64,000 nucleotides of DNA from Paenalcaligenes faecalis. GTDB taxonomy: Bacteria > Pseudomonadota > Gammaproteobacteria > Burkholderiales > Burkholderiaceae_B. The translations under genes and the position numbers were made by a program. Shown in pieces: positions 28,336 through 40,064 of this stretch; position 1 is the stretch's first letter, and each line of letters begins with the position of its first letter. The stretch covers positions 978,001-1,042,000 of the forward strand of contig NZ_CP106841.1 of assembly GCF_027557445.1 (NCBI RefSeq), given 5' to 3'. The notes below the pieces were generated by a model. The model ran no database searches and had not been told where the DNA came from. It was given only the letters and a program-made list of their open reading frames with translations.

Positions 28336-30038
28336 TCCACCATAAACTGCACAGAACTTTTACCGTTCCAGTGATTCACATCTAGTCTATATGCCATTTC
28401 GATTGAGTCACTGACTAATTCGGCATGATTAAACCAAATGGCATCAAAGACTAAACCATCACGTTCCACACGTAACTTGAGATGTTTGTCTTTAAGTATG
28501 CGTTGATGTAATACGGTGAACTGATCCACAAAGACTGGTGGTGGAAAACCGGCTCCCCACACCTGTTGATTTAGTAAGGTGGCCGTTTCAATATCAATAT
28601 GGGAAATGGCTAGGGAACCATCATGTTCAATAATCGGTTCAAAGTGTGTTTTTCCTGAAAACTGAATCACCGCTTGCTCAAAGGCGATTTTAAAAGCGTC
28701 TATGCTGGATTCATGGATACTTAGCCCTGCTGCCATCGAGTGTCCACCAAACTTTAAAATCATTGATGGGTGCTTTTTAGAAATAATATCGAGCACATCT
28801 CTCATGTGTACGTCAGGAATAGAGCGACCAGACCCTTTGATCTCGCCATTATCGCCAGGAGCAAAAGCAATGGTTGGACGCCAGTATTTTTCTTTTAACC
28901 GTGAGGCAACCAAGCCAACTACGCCTTGATGCCAGTCAGGGCCATAGACGCATACACTGGCGCTGGGGCTGAGTTGCATCATTTGCTCCACGGAATTCAG
29001 CGCGCTTTGGTGCATACCGCTTTCGATTTGGCGTCGCTCTTGATTGATGCGGTCTAACTCTTTAGCTAACTCGGCAGCCTCAAAAGGGTCATCGGTGCAT
29101 AGGCAGCGAATACCAATACTCATGTCTGTAAGGCGACCCGCTGCATTAATACGTGGACCCACCGCAAAACCAAGGTCAAAGGCGTTCGCATTGTTGGTAT
29201 CACGACCAGCAATGGCAAAAAGGGCATTGATCCCAGCATGAGCTCGCCCAGATCGTATTTGTTTTAGACCTTGTGCGACCAGTAGACGGTTATTTGCATC
29301 TAGCTGTACAACGTCGGCGACCGTGCCTAAGGCCAGTATGTCAGCTAATTGATCTAATCGAGGTTGGTCCTCTAGATCAAATGCACCACGCTCTCGTAGC
29401 TCGGCCCGTAGCGCTAGCATCAAGTAAAAAATGACCCCTACGCCTGCTAAGTGTTTTGAGGGAAATCCACAGTCTGGGTGGCTAGGGTTAATAATTGCAG
29501 CGGCGTCTGGGAGTTGATCTCCAGGTAGGTGGTGATCTGTAACCAGCACTTGAATACCAAGCTCATTGGCAAGAGCAACACCTTCTACACTCGCAATTCC
29601 ATTATCAACCGTCACAATCAAATCGGGTTTGCCATTTGGGTGTTGGTGGGCAATGCGCACGACTTCAGCAGAGAGGCCATAACCGGTTTCAAATCGATTA
29701 GGTACTAGAAAATCAACATCAGCTCCCATTTCTGTTAATGCGCGCATGCCAATTGTGCAGGCTGTAGCCCCGTCACAGTCGTAGTCCGCAACAATTAAAA
29801 TACGCCACTGCTCCTCTATGGCATCCGCCAGAAGCTGAGCACCTTGTTCAATGTGATGCAAGCTATGAGGGGCTAAGAGTGCGCCCCAGCGAGAGTGCGT
29901 CTCGTGGATGCTTTTAACGTGTCTAGCGGCATAAAGCTGAGCAAGTAACGGGTTTAAGCCCGCTTGTTCAAGCTCAGAGGCAATGGTGGGTTGCAGTGGA
30001 CGAGGGCTTAGGATTGGGCGAGCCAATGGTTTCTCCAA
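28263..30038 (-). CDS. recJ: Single-stranded-DNA-specific exonuclease RecJ
   Basis: 5'-3' exonuclease acting in RecF recombination, base excision and mismatch repair. DHH-family motifs are visible: VADYDCDGATA (motif I), VTVDNGIAS (motif II), VTDHHLPG (motif III DHH), NPSHPDC, and the DHHA1 domain with FGGHSMAAGLS. 591 residues, slightly above E. coli (577). The N-terminus overlaps the 3' end of the RpfE-like gene by 31 bases. The C-terminus overlaps the transporter gene tail to tail, so both mRNAs share an antisense segment. Confidence 0.94.
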   Translation of the reverse strand: MEKPLARPILSPRPLQPTIASELEQAGLNPLLAQLYAARHVKSIHETHSRWGALLAPHSLHHIEQGAQLLADAIEEQWRILIVADYDCDGATACTIGMRALTEMGADVDFLVPNRFETGYGLSAEVVRIAHQHPNGKPDLIVTVDNGIASVEGVALANELGIQVLVTDHHLPGDQLPDAAAIINPSHPDCGFPSKHLAGVGVIFYLMLALRAELRERGAFDLEDQPRLDQLADILALGTVADVVQLDANNRLLVAQGLKQIRSGRAHAGINALFAIAGRDTNNANAFDLGFAVGPRINAAGRLTDMSIGIRCLCTDDPFEAAELAKELDRINQERRQIESGMHQSALNSVEQMMQLSPSASVCVYGPDWHQGVVGLVASRLKEKYWRPTIAFAPGDNGEIKGSGRSIPDVHMRDVLDIISKKHPSMILKFGGHSMAAGLSIHESSIDAFKIAFEQAVIQFSGKTHFEPIIEHDGSLAISHIDIETATLLNQQVWGAGFPPPVFVDQFTVLHQRILKDKHLKLRVERDGLVFDAIWFNHAELVSDSIEMAYRLDVNHWNGKSSVQFMVDYAFATELRDEYTIPPTISANATP

Positions 30039-30961
30039 ACAGGGGTCGGTTTAATAAAACGATGCCACACCCGCTTAGGCTGCGCCTGTAGGGTTTGGTA
30101 GTGGGTCGTATTGCTTAACATGAGTGAGGGATTGTGTACAAGTAAAGGGGCAAGCTGTTGATCAATCATGCGTAGCTGCTCAAGCCACCGCCCCCAGTCT
30201 TGACGTAATGCAGGCTCACTTAACTCAGTAAAAATTTGCACAGAACTGGCTGGCTGAGGCTGCCACGCATTCGGGCAAAGCCCCCCTACAGGCCACAGGC
30301 TATTGATAGGGGGATAGCCATGTTGCTGGCGCTGTTGATTGATGGGGTGATCAAAATACAGCATTTGAATTTCATTCACAAATCGACGCCAGTCTCGACT
30401 ATTCGGGTCTTGGTCCCACCAATCGTTAACTGTAGTTCGACTAACCAAAGCACTACTCGCAAAGGAAAGGGGGAGGTCTGAGTCACTAAGTAACTGCCAA
30501 TGAGTGGCGGACCAAGGTTTGAGCTGAAACGGAGTGCCTTCGCATAGGGCTTGAGCACTGCGTAGTAAGTCGTGGGATTGTTCTTGGCTAATTAATAGAT
30601 CCTTTGCGGGGATTAAGGCTGCCCCGTCTCTAGCGGGGGCAATATGCACGAGCTCAACTAACCAAAAAGGTCTATCGGAGGCCAGTTTTGATAGATTTTG
30701 TTGTTGTGCTGCTAACAAAAGCGCTAAAGCTGCGTTATGCTTTGCAGTCGATGCGGAAAACTGAGCTTGGTTTACTTGCCAATACTCAAACGCCGTACAA
30801 CGTGACTGACTTAGGTCTATTGCTGTCATATCACTTTTACTCTGGTCTAGGTAATTGAGTAAAGTGGGGGCATAGTGAGGGAGCTGCTTGATAATTTCAG
30901 CAGCAATCGTAGCGGGCGGTAGCCCTTCGGTCAGTACAATATAAGAATTTGCAGCAGTCAT
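30008..30961 (-). CDS. RpfE-like / phosphoglycerate-mutase-like protein
   Basis: Conserved hypothetical protein placed before recJ, as in Bordetella and other Burkholderiales. The core segment RRFVNEIQMLYFDHPINQQR with the following PPINSLWPVGG is the characteristic pattern of this family, which databases describe as RpfE-like or as related to cofactor-independent phosphoglycerate mutase. No metal-binding catalytic motif is evident, so enzyme activity is doubtful. It overlaps recJ by 31 bases (translation coupling) and is divergent from the lolC/E gene 16 bases away. Confidence 0.65.
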   Translation of the reverse strand: MTAANSYIVLTEGLPPATIAAEIIKQLPHYAPTLLNYLDQSKSDMTAIDLSQSRCTAFEYWQVNQAQFSASTAKHNAALALLLAAQQQNLSKLASDRPFWLVELVHIAPARDGAALIPAKDLLISQEQSHDLLRSAQALCEGTPFQLKPWSATHWQLLSDSDLPLSFASSALVSRTTVNDWWDQDPNSRDWRRFVNEIQMLYFDHPINQQRQQHGYPPINSLWPVGGLCPNAWQPQPASSVQIFTELSEPALRQDWGRWLEQLRMIDQQLAPLLVHNPSLMLSNTTHYQTLQAQPKRVWHRFIKPTPVWRNHWLAQS

Positions 30962-30977
30962 TAACGGTACACAGTCT

Positions 30978-32252
30978 ATGTTTTATGAATTTTGGATAGG
31001 GGCGCGTTATGCGGGCATGGCGGGCTTCAGTCGTAAAGGCGCAAAGCGTAAGGATCGCTTTGTGTCATTTATTGCCGCTAGCTCAATGACCGGTATTGCC
31101 TTAGGGGTGGCCGCACTGATTATCGTTTTATCAGTGATGAATGGGTTTCAGACTCAGGTGCGAGATCGCATGCTATCTGTATTGCCGCATATTGAATTAT
31201 ATGTGAGTGGCGCAAGCCATCAAGAGGTATTGTCAAATTGGAGGCAAGTTGCCGACAAGGCAGAGCAAAATCCACATGTCACCGGAGCAGCCCCTTTCGT
31301 GGCATCTCAAGCCATGTTAGTGCGGGGTGATAAGTTAACAGGGGTGCAAATTCGAGGTATTGATCCCGATTTAGAATACTTAGTGTCAGATCTAGCACAG
31401 CAAATGATTTTTAATGATTTGTCCGCCTTAAAAGAAGGTGGGTTCGGGATTGTGCTGGGCAATCAGTTGGCTCGCTCTTTGGGTGTGACGGTGGGGGATA
31501 GTTTGATGATGATGGCGCCTCAGGGCTCTATCTCTCCAGCGGGTTTTGCGCCTAGAATGCGCCAGTTCCGAGTGGTCGGGTTGTATTCTTCTGGGCATTA
31601 TGAATACGATGCGAGTCTGGCCTTTGTGTATTATCAAGATGCTGCCCGAGTCTTTAGAGACAGTGGGAATAGCGGAGTACGTTTACGTATTACTGATATG
31701 CAGCAAGCCCCAGAGGTCGCGTATCAGCTAGCCGGTCAATTACCTACAGGGGTGTATGTCAACGATTGGACGCAAAATAATAAAACGTGGTTTGCGGCTG
31801 TGCAAACGGAAAAGCGCATGATGTTTTTGATTTTGACGTTAATTGTGGCGGTTGCCGCGTTTAACTTGTTGTCCTCTTTGGTGATGGCGGTGAAAGATAA
31901 GCGCAGCGATATTGCGATATTACGTAGTTTGGGTGCGACGCCGCGCGAAATTGCCCGAATTTTCTTGGTGCAAGGGGCCATTATTGGCTTTTTAGGAACA
32001 GCAATTGGGGTTGGGTTAGGTGCGTTAGTGGCTTATAACATTGATGTGATTGTTCCCTTTTTAGAAAATCTAACCGGTCAGGAATTCTTGCCCCAGCAAA
32101 TTTATTTTATTAGTCAAATGCCCTCTAATCCGCAGCTAAGTGACATGGTGGTGATTGGTATAACCTCTTTAGTGTTGTCTTTGTTGGCAACGATTTACCC
32201 AAGCTGGCGTGCATCACGCTTACAACCTGCACAGGTGTTACGACATGACTAA
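30978..32252 (+). CDS. Lipoprotein-releasing ABC transporter permease
   Basis: Inner-membrane subunit that extracts lipoproteins for transfer to LolA. Membrane segments at about residues 28-52, 270-300, 318-345 and 380-405 enclose a large periplasmic domain, the MacB/FtsX architecture. The motif AALIIVLSVMNGFQ in the first membrane segment is typical of LolC/LolE. Only one permease gene precedes lolD, so a homodimer (LolF type) rather than a LolC/LolE heterodimer is inferred, unless a second permease is encoded elsewhere. Confidence 0.9.
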   Translation: MFYEFWIGARYAGMAGFSRKGAKRKDRFVSFIAASSMTGIALGVAALIIVLSVMNGFQTQVRDRMLSVLPHIELYVSGASHQEVLSNWRQVADKAEQNPHVTGAAPFVASQAMLVRGDKLTGVQIRGIDPDLEYLVSDLAQQMIFNDLSALKEGGFGIVLGNQLARSLGVTVGDSLMMMAPQGSISPAGFAPRMRQFRVVGLYSSGHYEYDASLAFVYYQDAARVFRDSGNSGVRLRITDMQQAPEVAYQLAGQLPTGVYVNDWTQNNKTWFAAVQTEKRMMFLILTLIVAVAAFNLLSSLVMAVKDKRSDIAILRSLGATPREIARIFLVQGAIIGFLGTAIGVGLGALVAYNIDVIVPFLENLTGQEFLPQQIYFISQMPSNPQLSDMVVIGITSLVLSLLATIYPSWRASRLQPAQVLRHD

Positions 32253-32928
32253 TTCTTTAGTGCTAAATGCTCAACACGTTAAACGCCATTACGAAGATGG
32301 CGTGAATCGGGTTGAGGTGCTGCGTGATGTGAACTTACACGTCGCCAAAGGCGAGATGGTCGCTATTGTCGGAGCCTCTGGGTCTGGGAAAAGTACCCTG
32401 TTGCATGTGTTGGGTTTGTTAGATAAGCCTAGTTCTGGAACCTTGGAAATTACTGGGCAGCCTACAGACTCACTGAGTGAAAAGCAACGCAGCTTAATTC
32501 GGAATCAGTCCTTGGGTTTTGTCTATCAGTTTCACCATCTATTACCCGAGTTTACGGCTTTAGATAATGTGGCCATGCCCCTGATTGTACGTCGCATGAG
32601 CCGAAAAGAGGCGCGCTCAGAGGCTGAGAAAATCATTGAGCAAGTCGGTCTTGCCCATCGGGCTCATCACTATCCAGGGCAATTGTCGGGCGGAGAGCGA
32701 CAACGAATTGCGTTGGCGCGTGCTTTGGTGACGCAGCCTGCTTGTGTGTTGGCTGATGAGCCAACGGGAAACTTGGACCGTGAAACGGCTCAAGAGATGT
32801 TCACCTTATTGCAAAAAATGAACCGTGAGTTTGGTATTGCCTTTGTGATTGTGACACACGACCCTGCATTGGCAGCATTAGCTCATCGCCAATTATCGAT
32901 GGATCAAGGTATATTACATGGATGTTAA
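32245..32928 (+). CDS. lolD: Lipoprotein-releasing ABC transporter ATPase LolD
   Basis: Cytoplasmic ATPase of the Lol release complex. Walker A GASGSGKS near residue 44, Q-loop VYQFHHLLPEF (the LolD-specific FQFHxLLPEF pattern), signature LSGGERQRIALARAL and Walker B CVLADEPTGNLD. ATG 32245 overlaps the permease stop by 8 bases; a longer in-frame start at 32209 lies inside the permease gene and is unlikely. 227 residues, close to E. coli (233). Confidence 0.93.
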   Translation: MTNSLVLNAQHVKRHYEDGVNRVEVLRDVNLHVAKGEMVAIVGASGSGKSTLLHVLGLLDKPSSGTLEITGQPTDSLSEKQRSLIRNQSLGFVYQFHHLLPEFTALDNVAMPLIVRRMSRKEARSEAEKIIEQVGLAHRAHHYPGQLSGGERQRIALARALVTQPACVLADEPTGNLDRETAQEMFTLLQKMNREFGIAFVIVTHDPALAALAHRQLSMDQGILHGC

Positions 32929-33752
32929 TTGATACGCATTGTCATTTAGACGCTGAGATTTATACAGAGTCCAGCATCGAACTTGTTCAGGCAGCACGAC
33001 AGAAAGGCGTGCATTATCTGGTCGTGCCTGCGGTAGAGCGGGCCAATTTCTCTGCGGTGCAATCCTTAGCACATCAACACCACGAGGTGACGTATGCGCT
33101 GGGTATACACCCTTTATATGTGCCGCAGGCAACAGAATCGGATTTGCACGAATTGGCTCATCACATTGAGCAGTCCATGGCGGATCCTCAGTTCGTCGCC
33201 ATAGGGGAAATAGGCTTGGATTTTTTTGTGCCAGAGTTATGCACAGAAAGTATGCGTGAAAAACAGGTGTACTTTTATGATCAGCAACTAAAGCTGGCTC
33301 AGCAATTTAACTTACCCGTGCTGTTACATGTGCGACGTTCGCAAGACCTAATTTTAAAATATCTACGTCGTTATCGTGGTGTAACGGGAATCGCTCATGC
33401 CTTTAACGGTAGCCTACAGCAAGCACACCAATTTATTGGTTTAGGTTTTGCTTTAGGATTTGGTGGGGCGATGACCTTTACCAGAGCAAAACAAATCCGT
33501 CGTTTGGCAGCAGAGGTAGATTTGGCACATATAGTATTGGAAACAGATGCTCCCGATATTGCCCCCGCTTGGCTAGACCCTAAAACAGATCAAAATCAAT
33601 ACAATCGCCCCGCAGAACTTGCGGCTATTGCGCACGTTTTAGCAGACTTGCGGCAAACTGATATTCATGAATTGAAAGCACAAACCTCCCACACTGCTAT
33701 GCGCGTTTTGCCCCGCTTATCGCAGTGGCATCAAAAGCATACGAGTCAGTAA
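32922..33752 (+). CDS. TatD-family metal-dependent hydrolase
   Basis: TIM-barrel nuclease/hydrolase of the TatD family. Metal ligands IDTHCHLD at the start, EIGLD in the middle (GEIGLDFF), HVRRS and ETDAPD (LETDAPDIAP) are conserved. The start overlaps the lolD end by 7 bases, so it belongs to the lol transcript. Known relatives are 3'-5' DNA/RNA exonucleases; the substrate here is not determined. 276 residues. Confidence 0.9.
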   Translation: MLIDTHCHLDAEIYTESSIELVQAARQKGVHYLVVPAVERANFSAVQSLAHQHHEVTYALGIHPLYVPQATESDLHELAHHIEQSMADPQFVAIGEIGLDFFVPELCTESMREKQVYFYDQQLKLAQQFNLPVLLHVRRSQDLILKYLRRYRGVTGIAHAFNGSLQQAHQFIGLGFALGFGGAMTFTRAKQIRRLAAEVDLAHIVLETDAPDIAPAWLDPKTDQNQYNRPAELAAIAHVLADLRQTDIHELKAQTSHTAMRVLPRLSQWHQKHTSQ

Positions 33753-33780
33753 AACTACGTATGCTAGAAATCCCCTCCTT

Positions 33781-33807
33781 ACGCACCTATAGGTGCGTTT
33801 TTTTTAT
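33781..33807 (+). terminator. Terminator after the lol-tatD operon
   Basis: ACGCACCT and AGGTGCGT form a perfect stem around a two-base centre, followed by eight or more T residues. Confidence 0.9.
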
Positions 33808-33835
33808 ATTGTAAAGCCCTATCACTACCTAAGAG

Positions 33836-36349
33836 GTGAGTATGGTGGGGCGAATAATGGCCATGGCTTTTATGCTGGGTACGGGGCTAGTGCAACTAAT
33901 GGCGCAGTTATGGTCAGAGGTGGCGCTGTGGCTTGCTTTGATAGGGCTGTTGGGGCTGCTGGTGGTAAGTGTTTTGCTACGCGCTGTTGTGTGGTTGCGT
34001 TGCGGGTGTTTGATTTTTGCTGCAGCCATAGGTGGGTGGGTAAATGCGAGTTGGCAGGCGCAGTCCGTGTTAATGCAGCAATTACCTGTGGCGGAGGAAA
34101 ACAAGCCGTTTAAGCTGGTGGTGCAGATAGAGAGCTTAGTACGCTTGCAGCCAGAGAGCCGCAGTTTTGTTGCACGGGTTTTAGAGGCTAAGCCGGATCA
34201 TGTGCCTGAGATCATTTCTTTACGCTGGAGCTCCCAAGAGTGGGGTGGGCCCTACGCACAACCCAAAGCACATGACTTTCCACCCTTAGAACCTGGTCAA
34301 GTTTGGAAAGTCACGTCTTTTTTAAAAACACCGCATGGCGCTAGGAACCTGAACGGCTTTGATTATGAGGGGTATGTGTTTGCTCAAGGGGTTCGAGCGA
34401 CCGGTGCGATACGGGGTGATCCAGAGCTACTGAGCCCCACCCCGCGGATCAGAAGTATTGGTTTAGCCGCAGCCCAATGGCGTCATCGTTTGCGCGAGGC
34501 CATGCTGCCACACCTTAGCGATTTACGTTGGGGTGGTGTGATTTTAGCGCTGTCGATTGGCGATCAGGCCAGTATTAGTCCATCGGATTGGCAGGTATTT
34601 AATCGCACAGGCCTAACGCATTTGGTTTCTATTAGTGGTAGTCATGTGACGTTGCTGGCAGCGATGAGCGCTTTGCTTTTCGCTTGGATTTGGCGACGAC
34701 TTCGTTGGAGAGGACAGGCGTTTACTGAATATATACCAGCTGCAGTGGCTGCGGGGTGTTTGGCTTTACTGATTGCTGGGCTGTATAGCTTAACGGCAGG
34801 TTGGGAGGTCCCGGCACGACGCACTTTTATTATGTTTGGGGTGACGGTGGTGACCTTGCTATGGCGTTTACCTATGACAATCACCCAGATTATGGCGGCA
34901 GCAGTCGTGATCGTGCTGTTATTTGATCCATGGGCTATTTTGGCAAGTGGGTTCTGGCTTTCGTTTGGTGCTGTTTATGTATTGGTGCTTTGCGCGCATT
35001 GGACAGGGCATGCGATTTGGCAAGGAGGCCAGAGTAAATGGCGCACACATTGGCTGCAGTGGCGGTTGGCAGCGATTTGGCAGTTAGTGATTACGGTTGC
35101 CTTATTACCTCCGCTAGCTTTTTTGTTTTTTGAAATTTCACTGGTATCACCCTTATCGAATGCCTACGCGATTCCCTTAATTGGGCTGTTGATTACCCCT
35201 CTGGCTTTATTCTTTGCCTTGTTAAGCCTATCTCCCGTTGATTGGCTAACGCAAGGTGTGTTGTGGCTTTGTCATGGTTTGTTAGAGCTGAATATGGTGA
35301 TGACTGTGTGGCTTAGCGAGCATCCTTTGGCGAGTTTACCTGCGGCACGAGCTCCTGCTTGGGTCCTAGCAGTAGGTTTTGTTGGCATGCTGATTGCTTT
35401 AATGCCTAGGGCGTTGCCTTTTGCATGGTTAGGCTGGGGGTTGATTTTGCCAACGTTATTTTGGCGTGATCCTGTTTTAGACTCAGGCGAATGGCGTTTA
35501 CATGCACTAGATGTGGGGCAAGGCAGTGCCGTAGTCATCGAGACAGCACAACAAGTGTTGGTCTTTGATACGGGGGTGCGACGAGGGCCTCAAAGTGATG
35601 AGGGTGAGCGCACGGTGATGCCTTACTTACGCAGTCTAGGTAAAACACAGATTGATGTGTTGGTGTTGTCTCATGCTGATTTGGATCATGTAGGCGGGAC
35701 GCGTAGCCTACTGCATTTTTTCCCTGTTCAGCAGTCCTTTAGTTCATTTGATTTGACCAAACATATAGCGCGTGAAAGCCGATTGCTCATGCTGGGGCAA
35801 CAGTCTGTACCGTTGCCCCTGTCTCTGAGTACATGCGCGAGAGGGCAGTCTTGGCAGGTGGATGGTGTGATATTTTCTTTTGTCTGGCCCAGCACCACCT
35901 TGTATGCAGCAGATAAAGGCAAAAAAATAGATAAAAATGCCCAAAGCTGTGTTTTACAAATTACAGGAGCTCATCATCAGGCCCTCTTAACGGGTGATGT
36001 GGGCTTAGCCCAAGAAAAGCAGTTAGTCGAGTTAGGACTGGGGGCGCACGATGTTGTAGTGGTGGGGCATCACGGCTCAAAAACGTCCTCGGGCTTAGGC
36101 TGGGTGACGCAAATGCAGGCGCAAATTGCCATTGCGCAGGTTGGATGGTGGAGTCGATTTGGTCATCCTCATGCAGAGGTGCAGCAACGTTGGGAGCAGG
36201 GCGGTGCGCAGTTTTTGCGTACTGATTTCCATGGGGGAATAGTGGTGCACTCTAGCTCTCAAGGTTTGAAAACCAAGGTAGCACGCTTAGATCAAGGGCG
36301 CTATTGGCAAAATCAGGTAGGGCTATTACATGACAAGGGTAATCACTAG
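33836..36349 (+). CDS. comEC: ComEC/Rec2 family DNA internalisation protein
   Basis: Multi-pass membrane channel for single-stranded DNA entering the cytoplasm in natural transformation. N-terminal hydrophobic helices, an OB-like DUF4131 part, the Competence core (LVSISGSHVTLLAA) with about ten membrane segments from residue 230 to 560, and a C-terminal metallo-beta-lactamase-like domain with SHADLDHVGG and GHHGSKTSS. The gene seems to start at GTG 33836 (GAGGTGAG context); ATG 33842 is an alternative. 837 residues, usual for proteobacteria. It suggests the host may be competent. Confidence 0.9.
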   Translation: MSMVGRIMAMAFMLGTGLVQLMAQLWSEVALWLALIGLLGLLVVSVLLRAVVWLRCGCLIFAAAIGGWVNASWQAQSVLMQQLPVAEENKPFKLVVQIESLVRLQPESRSFVARVLEAKPDHVPEIISLRWSSQEWGGPYAQPKAHDFPPLEPGQVWKVTSFLKTPHGARNLNGFDYEGYVFAQGVRATGAIRGDPELLSPTPRIRSIGLAAAQWRHRLREAMLPHLSDLRWGGVILALSIGDQASISPSDWQVFNRTGLTHLVSISGSHVTLLAAMSALLFAWIWRRLRWRGQAFTEYIPAAVAAGCLALLIAGLYSLTAGWEVPARRTFIMFGVTVVTLLWRLPMTITQIMAAAVVIVLLFDPWAILASGFWLSFGAVYVLVLCAHWTGHAIWQGGQSKWRTHWLQWRLAAIWQLVITVALLPPLAFLFFEISLVSPLSNAYAIPLIGLLITPLALFFALLSLSPVDWLTQGVLWLCHGLLELNMVMTVWLSEHPLASLPAARAPAWVLAVGFVGMLIALMPRALPFAWLGWGLILPTLFWRDPVLDSGEWRLHALDVGQGSAVVIETAQQVLVFDTGVRRGPQSDEGERTVMPYLRSLGKTQIDVLVLSHADLDHVGGTRSLLHFFPVQQSFSSFDLTKHIARESRLLMLGQQSVPLPLSLSTCARGQSWQVDGVIFSFVWPSTTLYAADKGKKIDKNAQSCVLQITGAHHQALLTGDVGLAQEKQLVELGLGAHDVVVVGHHGSKTSSGLGWVTQMQAQIAIAQVGWWSRFGHPHAEVQQRWEQGGAQFLRTDFHGGIVVHSSSQGLKTKVARLDQGRYWQNQVGLLHDKGNH

Positions 36350-36435
36350 GTGTGCCTGCATTGCATATTTTTTGTGGCGCGTTAAAGTGGAATAAGGCCC
36401 ATAAGGCTCTACATAAAATAAACAAATCAAGTTGA

Positions 36436-38723
<2,288 letters not shown>

Positions 38724-38725
38724 AT

Positions 38726-39970
38726 ATGTCTAATTACAGTATTAAAATTCCCGACATTGGCGAGGGGATTACCGAGGTAGAGTTAGTCGAGTGGTTTGTG
38801 GCAGTCGGTGAGACAGTCCAAGAGGACCAACAAGTCGCCAGTGTTATGACTGAAAAGGTGTCTGTGGAAATCACTTCGCCTGTCAGTGGTCAAGTTATCT
38901 CCTTAGGTGGTCAGGCCGGAGATGTGCTGGCGGTGGGGGCAGACCTAATTCAATTGGAACTAAATGGGGCGTCACCAGCAGTTGATGAGACCCCCACCTT
39001 GGAATCCGAGTCCAGTGCCTTGCTTAGTAAATCTTCTACGACACAACCTGAGACATCAGCGCAGACAGTGGCGGAGCCTACGCCAAGCCTCATGCCAGTA
39101 GTGACTACACCGCAGCAGCGTTTATTACAAAAGGTGCAGGCGTCGCCAGCAGTACGTAAGCGCGCAGCAGAATTATCCATCGACCTACAGCAGCTAGCTC
39201 AACAATTAGGTAAAACGCAGCTACATCATGCTGACGTAGATCAGGTACTACAACAGAGTGCAGCACCCAGGGCAACTAAGTCGGTTAAAAGCATCCCTAT
39301 TATTGGATTACGTCGTCAAATTGCTAAGAAAATGCAGGAGTCCTCTCAAAACATTCCTCATTTTAGCTATGTAGAGGCAGTCGATGTGACGGCTTTAGAA
39401 CAATGGCGGCATCAGTTAAATGCGCAGTGGGGACAAAGTAGAGGGCATTTGACCTTGCTACCTTTTTTAGTTCGAGCTTTATGTTTGGCAATAGAGAAAC
39501 ACCCCGCCATTAACTCGCGTTATAACGCAGAGGATAATGCTCTAGAGCAGTATCAAGATGTGCATGTTGCTATTGCAACTCAAACAGAGCAGGGTTTGAT
39601 GGTGCCGGTTTTAGAGTCAGCGCAACAGCTATCGTTATGGCAAATGGCAGTTCAGATTCAGATCCTAGCAGAACAGGCTCGCCAAGGCACAGGTTCATTA
39701 TCAGCCCAGTCTACTCTGACCTTAAGCAGTTTGGGGCCTCTTGGTGGGATAGTCGCTACGCCTATTATTAATGCGCCAGAGGTTGCAATAGTGGGGGTTA
39801 ATCGACAAGTGCAGCAACCTGTGGTGATTGATGGTGACATTCAGATTAGAACCATGATGAACCTATCGTCTTCCTTTGATCATCGTTTTGTGGATGGTTT
39901 GCATGCGGCAGAGTTTATTCAAGAGGTACGCCGTATTTTAGAGTCACCGCAGCTGTATTTAATCCAATAA
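38726..39970 (+). CDS. bkdB: Branched-chain 2-oxoacid dehydrogenase E2 (lipoyl acyltransferase)
   Basis: Dihydrolipoyl acyltransferase core of the complex. One lipoyl domain (residues 1-78, lipoyl Lys in VMTEKVSVEI), a Pro/Thr/Ser-rich linker, a peripheral subunit-binding domain (ASPAVRKRAAELSID) and the catalytic domain with HRFVDG near the C-terminus (active His). It follows bkdA2 after 2 bases. The E3 gene lpdV, usual fourth member, is absent: the next gene is an alpha/beta hydrolase, so E3 must be supplied from elsewhere. Confidence 0.92.
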   Translation: MSNYSIKIPDIGEGITEVELVEWFVAVGETVQEDQQVASVMTEKVSVEITSPVSGQVISLGGQAGDVLAVGADLIQLELNGASPAVDETPTLESESSALLSKSSTTQPETSAQTVAEPTPSLMPVVTTPQQRLLQKVQASPAVRKRAAELSIDLQQLAQQLGKTQLHHADVDQVLQQSAAPRATKSVKSIPIIGLRRQIAKKMQESSQNIPHFSYVEAVDVTALEQWRHQLNAQWGQSRGHLTLLPFLVRALCLAIEKHPAINSRYNAEDNALEQYQDVHVAIATQTEQGLMVPVLESAQQLSLWQMAVQIQILAEQARQGTGSLSAQSTLTLSSLGPLGGIVATPIINAPEVAIVGVNRQVQQPVVIDGDIQIRTMMNLSSSFDHRFVDGLHAAEFIQEVRRILESPQLYLIQ

Positions 39971-40064
39971 TCTCAACACAAGCTTGAGGGCAAAGTGGGG
40001 CGATGGCCCCACTTGTGCGTTACAATGACACGTATTGCTGCTTGTATTGCCAAAGGAGACTTTT